Of a stretch of DNA of 64,000 nt, positions 45,431 to 57,800 are shown piece after piece; positions within the stretch are counted from its first letter, which is position 1, and every line of letters starts with the position of its first letter. The stretch is taken from NCBI GenBank assembly GCA_030267565.1, contig BRXU01000077.1, positions 53,959 through 117,958 of the forward strand, given 5' to 3'. The stretch comes from Pleodorina starrii. Its lineage: Eukaryota; Chlorophyta; Chlorophyceae; Chlamydomonadales; Volvocaceae. The translations under genes and the position numbers were made by a program. A model generated the notes under the pieces. It was not told the DNA's origin. It was given only the letters and a program-made list of their open reading frames with translations, and made no database searches.

Positions 45431-48400
45431 CTACGGGCCAGACCCGTAGTCCCGCGGGACAGCCCCGTAGACCTTCGCGCCAGACCCGTAGACCCACGGG
45501 CCAGACCCGTAGACCCGCGGGCCAGCCCCGTAGACCCATGGCTCAGCTGCGTAGACCCACGTGCCAGCCCTGAAGACCCGCAGACCAGACCCATAGACCC
45601 ACGGGCCAGACCCATAGACCCACATGCCAGCCCCGTAGACCCACGTGCCAGACCCGTAGACCCACAGACCAGCCCCGTAGACCCACGGATGGGACCCGTA
45701 GACCCATGGCTTAGCCCTGTAGACACACGTGCCAGACCCGTAGACCCACGGGCCAGCCCCTTAGACCCACGTGCCAGCCCCTTAGACCCACGGGCCAGAC
45801 CCGTAGACACGCGGGCCAGACCCGTAGACCCGCAGGCCAGCCCCGTAGACCCACAGACCAGCCCCGTAGACCCACGGGCCAGACCCGTAGACCCATGGCT
45901 CAGCCCCGTAGACCCACGGGCCAGCCCCGTAGACCCACAGACCAGCCCCGTAGACCCACGGGCCAGACCCGTAGACCCATTCTTCAGCCCCGTAGACACA
46001 CGTGCCAGCCCCGTAGACCCGCAGGCCAGACCCGAAGACTCACAGGCCAGACCCGTAGACCCACAGACCAGCCCCGTAGACCGACGGGTCAGCCCCGTAG
46101 ACCCACGTGCCAGACCCGTAGAACCACGGGCCAGCCCCGTAGACCCACGGGCCAGCCCCGTAGACCCGCGGACCAGCCCCGTAGACCCACGTGCCAGACC
46201 CGTAGAACCACGGGCCAGCCCCGTAGACCCGCAGGCCAGACCCGTAGACCCACGGACCAGCCCCGTAGACCCGCGGACCAGCCCCGTAGACCCACGGGCC
46301 AGCCCCGTAAACCCACGGGCCAGCCCCGTAGACCCACGGGCCAGCCCCGTAGACCCACGTGCCAGACCCGTAGACACACGGGCCAGACCCGTAGACCCAC
46401 GGGCCAGCCCCGTAGACCCGCGGGCCAGCCCCGTAGACCCACGGGCCAGCCCCGTAAACCCACGTGCCAGACCCGTAGACCCACGCGCCAGACCCCTAGA
46501 CCCGCGGGCCAGCCCCGTAGACCCACGGGCCAGCCCCGTAAACCCACTTGCCAGACCCGTAGACCCACGGGCCAGACCCGTAGACCCACGGGCCAGCCCC
46601 GTAGACCCACGGGCCAGCCCCGTAAACCCACGTGCCAGACCCGTAGACCCACGGGCCAGACCCGTAGACCCACGGGTCAGCCCCGTAGACCCACAGACCA
46701 GCCCCGTTAACCCACGGGTCAGCCCCGTAGACCCACAGACCAGCCCCGTAGACCCACAGACCAGCCCCGTAGACCCACGGGCCAGACCCGTAGACCCACG
46801 GGCCAGACCCGTAGACCCATGGCTCAGCCCCGTAGACCCACGTGCCAGACCCGTAGACCCACGGGCCAGACCCGTAGACCCACGGACCAGCCCCGTAGAC
46901 CCACGTGTCAGCCCCGTAGACCCACAGACCAGCCCCGTAGACCCACAGACCAGCCCCGTAGACCCACGGGCCAGACCCGTAGACCCACAGACCAGCCCCG
47001 TAGACCCACAGACCAGCCCCGTAGACCCACGGGCCAGCCCCGTAGACCCACGGGCCAGACCCGTAGACCCATGGCTCAGCCCCGTAGACCCACGTGCCAG
47101 ACCCGTAGACCTACGGGCCAGACCCGTAGTCCCGCGGGACAGCCCCGTAGACCTTCGCGCCAGACCCGTAGACCCACGGGCCAGACCCGTAGACCCGCGG
47201 GCCAGCCCCGTAGACCCATGGCTCAGCTGCGTAGACCCACGTGCCAGCCCTGAAGACCCGCAGACCAGACCCATAGACCCACGGGCCAGACCCATAGACC
47301 CACATGCCAGCCCCGTAGACCCACGTGCCAGACCCGTAGACCCACAGACCAGCCCCGTAGACCCACGGATGGGACCCGTAGACCCATGGCTTAGCCCTGT
47401 AGACACACGTGCCAGACCCGTAGACCCACGGGCCAGCCCCTTAGACCCACGTGCCAGCCCCTTAGACCCACGGGCCAGACCCGTAGACACGCGGGCCAGA
47501 CCCGTAGACCCGCAGGCCAGCCCCGTAGACCCACAGACCAGCCCCGTAGACCCACGGGCCAGACCCGTAGACCCATGGCTCAGCCCCGTAGACCCACGGG
47601 CCAGCCCCGTAGACCCACAGACCAGCCCCGTAGACCCACGGGCCAGACCCGTAGACCCATTCTTCAGCCCCGTAGACACACGTGCCAGACCCGTAGACCC
47701 ACGGGCCAGCCCCGTAGACCCACGTGCCAGACCCGTAGAACCACGGGCCAGCCCCGTAGACCCGCAGGCCAGACCCGTAGACCCACGGACCAGCCCCGTA
47801 GACCCGCGGACCAGCCCCGTAGACCCATGGCTCAGCCCCGTAGACCCGCGGACCAGCCCCGTAGACCCACGTGCCAGACCCGTAGAACCACGGGCCAGCC
47901 CCGTAGACCCGCAGGCCAGACCCGTAGACCCACGGGCCAGCCCCGTAGACCCGCGGACCAGCCCCGTAGACCCGCGGACCAGCCCCGTAGACCCACGGGC
48001 CAGCCCCGTAGACCCACGGGCCAGCCCCGTAGACCCACGTGCCAGACCCGTAGACCCACGGACCAGCCCCGTAGACCCGCGGACCAGCCCCGTAGACCCG
48101 CGGGCCAGCCCCGTAGACCCACGGGCCAGCCCCGTAAACCCACGTGCCAGACCCGTAGACCCACGCGCCAGACCCCTAGACCCGCGGGCCAGCCCCGTAG
48201 ACCCACGGGCCAGCCCCGTAAACCCACTTGCCAGACCCGTAGACCCACGGGCCAGACCCGTAGACCCACGGGTCAGCCCCGTAGACCCACAGACCAGCCC
48301 CGTTAACCCACGGGTCAGCCCCGTAGACCCACAGACCAGCCCCGTAGACCCACAGACCAGCCCCGTAGTCCCACAGACCAGACCCGTAGACCCACGTTCC

Positions 48401-51400
48401 GGACCCGTAGACCCATGGCTCAGCCCTGTAGACACACGTGCCAGACCCGTAGACCCACGGGCCAGACCCGTAGACCCACGGACCAGCCCCGTAGACCCAC
48501 GTGTCAGCCCCGTAGACCCACAGACCAGCCCCGTAGACCCACAGACCAGCCCCGTAGACCCACGGGCCAGACCCGTAGACCCACAGACCAGCCCCGTAGA
48601 CCCACAGACCAGCCCCGTAGACCCACGGGCCAGCCCCGTAGACCCACGGGCCAGACCCGTAGACCCATGGCTCAGCCCCGTAGACCCACGTGCCAGACCC
48701 GTAGACCTACGGGCCAGACCCGTAGTCCCGCGGGACAGCCCCGTAGACCTTCGCGCCAGACCCGTAGACCCACGGGCCAGACCCGTAGACCCGCGGGCCA
48801 GCCCCGTAGACCCATGGCTCAGCTGCGTAGACCCACGTGCCAGCCCTGAAGACCCGCAGACCAGACCCATAGACCCACGGGCCAGACCCATAGACCCACA
48901 TGCCAGCCCCGTAGACCCACGTGCCAGACCCGTAGACCCACAGACCAGCCCCGTAGACCCACGGATGGGACCCGTAGACCCATGGCTTAGCCCTGTAGAC
49001 ACACGTGCCAGACCCGTAGACCCACGGGCCAGCCCCTTAGACCCACGTGCCAGCCCCTTAGACCCACGGGCCAGACCCGTAGACACGCGGGCCAGACCCG
49101 TAGACCCGCAGGCCAGCCCCGTAGACCCACAGACCAGCCCCGTAGACCCACGGGCCAGACCCGTAGACCCATGGCTCAGCCCCGTAGACCCACGGGCCAG
49201 CCCCGTAGACCCACAGACCAGCCCCGTAGACCCACGGGCCAGACCCGTAGACCCATTCTTCAGCCCCGTAGACACACGTGCCAGCCCCGTAGACCCGCAG
49301 GCCAGACCCGAAGACTCACAGGCCAGACCCGTAGACCCACAGACCAGCCCCGTAGACCGACGGGTCAGCCCCGTAGACCCACGTGCCAGACCCGTAGAAC
49401 CACGGGCCAGCCCCGTAGACCCACGGGCCAGCCCCGTAGACCCGCGGACCAGCCCCGTAGACCCACGTGCCAGACCCGTAGAACCACGGGCCAGCCCCGT
49501 AGACCCGCAGGCCAGACCCGTAGACCCACGGACCAGCCCCGTAGACCCGCGGACCAGCCCCGTAGACCCACGGGCCAGCCCCGTAGACCCACGGGCCAGC
49601 CCCGTAGACCCACGGGCCAGCCCCGTAGACCCACGTGCCAGACCCGTAGACACACGGGCCAGACCCGTAGACCCACGGGCCAGCCCCGTAGACCCGCGGG
49701 CCAGCCCCGTAGACCCACGGGCCAGCCCCGTAAACCCACGTGCCAGACCCGTAGACCCACGCGCCAGACCCCTAGACCCGCGGGCCAGCCCCGTAGACCC
49801 ACGGGCCAGCCCCGTAAACCCACTTGCCAGACCCGTAGACCCACGGGCCAGACCCGTAGACCCACGGGCCAGCCCCGTAGACCCACGGGCCAGCCCCGTA
49901 AACCCACGTGCCAGACCCGTAGACCCACGGGCCAGACCCGTAGACCCACGGGTCAGCCCCGTAGACCCACAGACCAGCCCCGTTAACCCACGGGTCAGCC
50001 CCGTAGACCCACAGACCAGCCCCGTAGACCCACAGACCAGCCCCGTAGACCCACGGGCCAGACCCGTAGACCCACGGGCCAGACCCGTAGACCCATGGCT
50101 CAGCCCCGTAGACCCACGTGCCAGACCCGTAGACCCACGGGCCAGACCCGTAGACCCACGGACCAGCCCCGTAGACCCACGTGTCAGCCCCGTAGACCCA
50201 CAGACCAGCCCCGTAGACCCACAGACCAGCCCCGTAGACCCACGGGCCAGACCCGTAGACCCACAGACCAGCCCCGTAGACCCACAGACCAGCCCCGTAG
50301 ACCCACGGGCCAGCCCCGTAGACCCACGGGCCAGACCCGTAGACCCATGGCTCAGCCCCGTAGACCCACGTGCCAGACCCGTAGACCTACGGGCCAGACC
50401 CGTAGTCCCGCGGGACAGCCCCGTAGACCTTCGCGCCAGACCCGTAGACCCACGGGCCAGACCCGTAGACCCGCGGGCCAGCCCCGTAGACCCATGGCTC
50501 AGCTGCGTAGACCCACGTGCCAGCCCTGAAGACCCGCAGACCAGACCCATAGACCCACGGGCCAGACCCATAGACCCACATGCCAGCCCCGTAGACCCAC
50601 GTGCCAGACCCGTAGACCCACAGACCAGCCCCGTAGACCCACGGATGGGACCCGTAGACCCATGGCTTAGCCCTGTAGACACACGTGCCAGACCCGTAGA
50701 CCCACGGGCCAGCCCCTTAGACCCACGTGCCAGCCCCTTAGACCCACGGGCCAGACCCGTAGACACGCGGGCCAGACCCGTAGACCCGCAGGCCAGCCCC
50801 GTAGACCCACAGACCAGCCCCGTAGACCCACGGGCCAGACCCGTAGACCCATGGCTCAGCCCCGTAGACCCACGGGCCAGCCCCGTAGACCCACAGACCA
50901 GCCCCGTAGACCCACGGGCCAGACCCGTAGACCCATTCTTCAGCCCCGTAGACACACGTGCCAGACCCGTAGACCCACGGGCCAGCCCCGTAGACCCACG
51001 TGCCAGACCCGTAGAACCACGGGCCAGCCCCGTAGACCCGCAGGCCAGACCCGTAGACCCACGGACCAGCCCCGTAGACCCGCGGACCAGCCCCGTAGAC
51101 CCATGGCTCAGCCCCGTAGACCCGCGGACCAGCCCCGTAGACCCACGTGCCAGACCCGTAGAACCACGGGCCAGCCCCGTAGACCCGCAGGCCAGACCCG
51201 TAGACCCACGGGCCAGCCCCGTAGACCCGCGGACCAGCCCCGTAGACCCGCGGACCAGCCCCGTAGACCCACGGGCCAGCCCCGTAGACCCACGGGCCAG
51301 CCCCGTAGACCCACGTGCCAGACCCGTAGACCCACGGACCAGCCCCGTAGACCCGCGGACCAGCCCCGTAGACCCGCGGGCCAGCCCCGTAGACCCACGG

Positions 51401-51982
51401 GCCAGCCCCGTAAACCCACGTGCCAGACCCGTAGACCCACGCGCCAGACCCCTAGACCCGCGGGCCAGCCCCGTAGACCCACGGGCCAGCCCCGTAAACC
51501 ACTTGCCAGACCCGTAGACCCACGGGCCAGCCCCGTAGACCCACGGGCCAGCCCCGTAGACCCACGTGCCAGCCCCTTAGACCCACGTGCTAGCCCCGTA
51601 GACCCACAGACCAGCCCCGTAGACCCACAGACCAGCCCCGTAGTCCCACAGACCAGACCCGAAGACCCACGTTCCGGACCCGTAGACCCATGGCTCAGCC
51701 CTGTAGACACACGTGCCAGACCCGTAGACCCACGGGCCAGCCCCGTAGACCCACGTGCCAGACCCATAGACCCACGGGCCAGCCCCGTAGACCCACAGAC
51801 CAGCCCCGTAGACCCACAGACCAGCCCCGTAGACCCACGGGCCAGACCCGTAGACCCACAGACCAGCCCCGTAGACCCACAGACCAGCCCCGTAGACCCA
51901 CGGGCCAGCCCCGTAGACCCACGGGCCAGACCCGTAGACCCATGGCTCAGCCCCGTAGACCCACGTGCCAGACCCGTAGACC
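45431..51982. repeat. Two copies of a 3,276-bp super-repeat inside the satellite
   Basis: Marker monomer series at 45431, 46089 and 46819 recur at 48707, 49365 and 50095, exactly 3,276 bp (156 monomers) later. The next boundary, at 51982, is 3,275 bp further because one base was lost near 51498. Each 3,276-bp block consists of a 1,680-bp and a 1,596-bp sub-block. Confidence 0.8.
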
Positions 51983-52899
51983 TACGGGCCAGACCCGTAG
52001 TCCCGCGGGACAGCCCCGTAGACCTTCGCGCCAGACCCGTAGACCCACGGGCCAGACCCGTAGACCCGCGGGCCAGCCCCGTAGACCCATGGCTCAGCTG
52101 CGTAGACCCACGTGCCAGCCCTGAAGACCCGCAGACCAGACCCATAGACCCACGGGCCAGACCCATAGACCCACATGCCAGCCCCGTAGACCCACGTGCC
52201 AGACCCGTAGACCCACAGACCAGCCCCGTAGACCCACGGATGGGACCCGTAGACCCATGGCTTAGCCCTGTAGACACACGTGCCAGACCCGTAGACCCAC
52301 GGGCCAGCCCCTTAGACCCACGTGCCAGCCCCTTAGACCCACGGGCCAGACCCGTAGACACGCGGGCCAGACCCGTAGACCCGCAGGCCAGCCCCGTAGA
52401 CCCACAGACCAGCCCCGTAGACCCACGGGCCAGACCCGTAGACCCATGGCTCAGCCCCGTAGACCCACGGGCCAGCCCCGTAGACCCACAGACCAGCCCC
52501 GTAGACCCACGGGCCAGACCCGTAGACCCATTCTTCAGCCCCGTAGACACACGTGCCAGACCCGTAGACCCACGGGCCAGCCCCGTAGACCCACGTGCCA
52601 GCCCCGTAGACCCACGGACCAGACCCGTAGACCTGCGGGCCAGCCCCGTAGACCCACGCGCCAGACCCGTAGACCCACGGGCCAGACCCGTAGACCCATG
52701 GCTCAGCCCCGTAGACCCACGTGCCAGACCCGTAGACCCACGGGCCAGACCCGTAGACCCGCGGGTCAGCCCCGTAGACCCACGTGCCAGACCCGTAGAA
52801 CCACGGGCCAGCCCCGTAGACCCACGGGCCAGCCCCGTAGACCCGCGGACCAGCCCCGTCGACCCACATGCCAGACCCGTAGAACCACGGGCCAGCCCC

Positions 52900-55800
52900 G
52901 TAGACCCGCAGGCCAGACCCGTAGACCCACGGACCAGCCCCGTAGACCCGCGGACCAGCCCCGTAGACCCACGGGCCAGCCCCGTAAACCAACGGGCCAG
53001 CCCCGTAGACCCACGGGCCAGCCCCGTAGACCCACGTGCCAGACCCGTAGACACACGGGCCAGACCCGTAGACCTACGGGCCAGCCCCGTAGACCCGCGG
53101 GCCAGCCCCGTAGACCCACGGGCCAGCCCCGTAAACCCACGTGCCAGATCCGTAGACCCACGGGCCAGCCCCGTAGACCCACGGGCCAGCCCTGTAGACC
53201 CACGGGCCAGCCCCGTAAACACCCGTGCCAGACCCGTAGACCCACGGGCCAGACCCGTACACCCACGGGCCAGACCCGTAGACCCACGGGCCAGGCCCGT
53301 AGACCCACGGGCCAGCCCCGTAGACCCACGGGCCAGACCCGTAGACCCATGGCTCAGCCCCGTAGACCCACGTGCCAGACCCGTAGACCTACGGGCCAGA
53401 CCCGTAGTCCCGCGGGACAGCCCCGTAGACCTTCGCGCCAGACCCGTAGACCCACGGGCCAGACCCGTAGACCCGCGGGCCAGCCCCGTAGACCCATGGC
53501 TCAGCTGCGTAGACCCACGTGCCAGCCCCGTTAACCCACGGGTCAGCCCCGTAGACCCACAGACCAGCCCCGTAGACCCACAGACCAGCCCCGTAGACCC
53601 ACGGGCCAGACCCGTAGACCCACGGGCCAGACCCGTAGACCCATGGCTCAGCCCCGTAGACCCACGTGCCAGACCCGTAGACCCACGGACCAGCCCCGTA
53701 GACCCACGTGTCAGCCCCGTAGACCCACAGACCAGCCCCGTAGACCCACAGACCAGCCCCGTAGACCCACGGGCCAGACCCGTAGACCCACAGACCAGCC
53801 CCGTAGACCCACAGACCAGCCCCGTAGACCCACGGGCCAGCCCCGTAGACCCACGGGCCAGCCCCGTAGACCCCATGGCTCAGCCCCGTAGACCCACGTG
53901 CCAGACCCGTAGACCTACGGGCCAGACCCGTAGACCCGCGGGACAGCCCCGTAGACCTTCGCGCCAGACCCTTAGACCCACGGGCCAGACCCGTAGACCC
54001 GCGGGCCAGCCCCGTAGACCCATGGCTCAGCTCCGTAGACCCACGTGCCAGCCCTGAAGACCCGCAGACCAGACCCATAGACCCACGGGCGAGACCCATA
54101 GACCCACATGCCAGCCCCGTAGACCCACGTGCCAGACCCGTAGACCCACAGACCAGCCCCGTAGACCCACGGATGGGACCCGTAGACCCATGGCTTAGCC
54201 CTGTAGACACACGTGCCAGACCCGTAGACCCACGGGCCAGCCCCTTAGACCCACGTGCCAGCCCCTTAGACCCACGGGCCAGACCCGTAGACATGCGGGC
54301 CAGACCCGTAGACCCGCAGGCCAGCCCCGTAGACCCACAGACCAGCCCCGTAGACCCACGGGCCAGACCCGTAGACCCATGGCTCAGCCCCGTAGACCCA
54401 CGGGCCAGCCCCGTAGACCCACAGACCAGCCCCGTAGACCCACGGGCCAGACCCGTAGACCCATGGTTCAGCCCCGTAGACCCACGTGCCAGACCCGTAG
54501 ACCCACGGGCCAGCCCCGTAGACCCACGTGCCAGACCCGTAGACCCACGGGCCAGACCCGTAGACCCGCGGGCCAGCCCCGTAGACCCACGCGCCAGACC
54601 CGTAGACCCACGGGCCAGACCCGTAGACCCATGGCTCAGCCCCGTAGACCCACGTGCCAGACCCGTAGACCCACGGGCCAGACCCGTAGACCCGCGGGCC
54701 AGACCCGTAGACCCACGCGCCAGACCCCTAGACCCACGGGCCAGACCCGTAGACACGCGGGCCAGACCCGTAGACCCGCAGGCCAGCCCCGTAGACCCAC
54801 AGACCAGCCCCGTAGACCCACGGGCCAGACCCGTAGACCCACGGGCCAGACCCGTAGACCCGCGGGCCAGACCCGTAGACCCACGCGCCAGACCCCTAGA
54901 CCCACGGACCAGCCCCGTAGACCCACGGGCCAGCCCCGTAAACCCACGCGCCAGACCCGTAGACACATGTGCCAGACCCGTAGACCCATTGCTCAGCCCC
55001 GTAGACCCATGGCTCAGCCCCGTAGACCCACGTGCCAGACCCTTAGACCCGCGGGCCAGACCGGTAGACCCGCGGGCCAGCCCCGTGGACCCGCGGGCCA
55101 GCCCTGTAGACCCACATGCCAGCCCCGGAGGCCCATGGCTGAGTCCCGTAGACCCACGTGCCAGACCCGTAGACCTACGGGCCAGACCCGTAGTCCCGCG
55201 GGACAGCCCCGTAGACCTTCGCGCCAGACCCGTAGACCCACGGGCCAGACCCGTAGAACCACGGGCCAGCCCCGTAGACCCACGGGCCAGCCCCGTAGAC
55301 CCGCGGACCAGCCCCGTAGACCCACATGCCAGACCCGTAGAACCACGGGCCAGCCCCGTAGACCCGCAGGCCAGACCCGTAGACCCACGGACCAGCCCCG
55401 TAGACCCGCGGACCAGCCCCGTAGACCCACGGGCCAGCCCCGTAAACCAACGGGCCAGCCCCGTAGACCCACGGGCCAGCCCCGTAGACCCACGTGCCAG
55501 ACCCGTAGACACACGGGCCAGACCCGTAGACCTACGGGCCAGCCCCGTAGACCCGCGGGCCAGCCCCGTAGACCCACGGGCCAGCCCCGTAAACCCACGT
55601 GCCAGATCCGTAGACCCACGGGCCAGCCCCGTAGACCCACGGGCCAGCCCTGTAGACCCACGGGCCAGCCCCGTAAACACCCGTGCCAGACCCGTAGACC
55701 CACGGGCCAGACCCGTACACCCACGGGCCAGACCCGTAGACCCACGGGCCAGGCCCGTAGACCCACGGGCCAGCCCCGTAGACCCACGGGCCAGACCCGT

Positions 55801-57800
55801 AGACCCATGGCTCAGCCCCGTAGACCCACGTGCCAGACCCGTAGACCTACGGGCCAGACCCGTAGTCCCGCGGGACAGCCCCGTAGACCTTCGCGCCAGA
55901 CCCGTAGACCCACGGGCCAGACCCGTAGACCCGCGGGCCAGCCCCGTAGACCCATGGCTCAGCTGCGTAGACCCACGTGCCAGCCCCGTTAACCCACGGG
56001 TCAGCCCCGTAGACCCACAGACCAGCCCCGTAGACCCACAGACCAGCCCCGTAGACCCACGGGCCAGACCCGTAGACCCACGGGCCAGACCCGTAGACCC
56101 ATGGCTCAGCCCCGTAGACCCACGTGCCAGACCCGTAGACCCACGGACCAGCCCCGTAGACCCACGTGTCAGCCCCGTAGACCCACAGACCAGCCCCGTA
56201 GACCCACAGACCAGCCCCGTAGACCCACGGGCCAGACCCGTAGACCCACAGACCAGCCCCGTAGACCCACAGACCAGCCCCGTAGACCCACGGGCCAGCC
56301 CCGTAGACCCACGGGCCAGCCCCGTAGACCCCATGGCTCAGCCCCGTAGACCCACGTGCCAGACCCGTAGACCTACGGGCCAGACCCGTAGACCCGCGGG
56401 ACAGCCCCGTAGACCTTCGCGCCAGACCCGTAGACCCACGGGCCAGACCCGTAGACCCGCGGGCCAGCCCCGTAGACCCATGGCTCAGCTCCGTAGACCC
56501 ACGTGCCAGCCCTGAAGACCCGCAGACCAGACCCATAGACCCACGGGCGAGACCCATAGACCCACATGCCAGCCCCGTAGACCCACGTGCCAGACCCGTA
56601 GACCCACAGACCAGCCCCGTAGACCCACGGATGGGACCCGTAGACCCATGGCTTAGCCCTGTAGACACACGTGCCAGACCCGTAGACCCACGGGCCAGCC
56701 CCTTAGACCCACGTGCCAGCCCCTTAGACCCACGGGCCAGACCCGTAGACATGCGGGCCAGACCCGTAGACCCGCAGGCCAGCCCCGTAGACCCACAGAC
56801 CAGCCCCGTAGACCCACGGGCCAGACCCGTAGACCCATGGCTCAGCCCCGTAGACCCACGGGCCAGCCCCGTAGACCCACAGACCAGCCCCGTAGACCCA
56901 CGGGCCAGACCCGTAGACCCATGGTTCAGCCCCGTAGACCCACGTGCCAGACCCGTAGACCCACGGGCCAGCCCCGTAGACCCACGTGCCAGACCCGTAG
57001 ACCCACGTGCCAGACCCGTAGACCCGCGGGCCAGCCCCGTAGACCCACGGGCCAGACCCGTAGACCCACGGGCCAGACCCGTAGACCCACGGGCCAGACC
57101 CGTAGACCCATGGCTCAGCCCCGTAGACCCACGTGCCAGACCCGTAGACCCACGGGCCAGACCCGTAGACCCGCGGGCCAGACCCGTAGACCCACGCGCC
57201 AGACCCCTAGACCCACGGGCCAGACCCGTAGACACGCGGGCCAGACCCGTAGACCCGCAGGCCAGCCCCGTAGACCCACAGACCAGCCCCGTAGACCCAC
57301 GGGCCAGACCCGTAGACCCACGGGCCAGACCCGTAGACCCGCGGGCCAGACCCGTAGACCCACGCGCCAGACCCCTAGACCCACGGACCAGCCCCGTAGA
57401 CCCACGGGCCAGCCCCGTAAACCCACGCGCCAGACCCGTAGACACATGTGCCAGACCCGTAGACCCATTGCTCAGCCCCGTAGACCCATGGCTCAGCCCC
57501 GTAGACCCACGTGCCAGACCCTTAGACCCGCGGGCCAGACCGGTAGACCCGCGGGCCAGCCCCGTAGACCCGCGGGCCAGCCCTGTAGACCCACATGCCA
57601 GCCCCGGAGGCCCATGGCTGAGTCCCGTAGACCCACGTGCCAGACCCGTAGACCCACGGGCCAGACCCGTAGACCCGCAGGCCATGCCCGAAGACCCATT
57701 GCTCAGCCCCGTAGACCCACAAGCCAGACCCGTAGACCCACGGGTCAGCCCCGTAGACCCATGGCTCAGCTCTGTCGACCGACGGGTCAGCCCCGTAGAC
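52900..57800. repeat. Two copies of a ~2,458-bp block inside the satellite
   Basis: Marker series at 53074, 53643, 54195 and 54379 recur at 55532, 56101, 56653 and 56837, each 2,458 bp later (117 monomers plus one base). The offset grows to 2,479 bp at 54636/57115, one extra monomer. Block edges are approximate. Confidence 0.75.

Noticed and set aside
42635..51517. Plus-strand open frame of nearly 3,000 codons (PVDPRAS heptads), with similar frames on both strands through 64000
   Set aside because: A satellite monomer of seven codons keeps five of six frames open at once. There is no start context, splice structure or non-repetitive domain.
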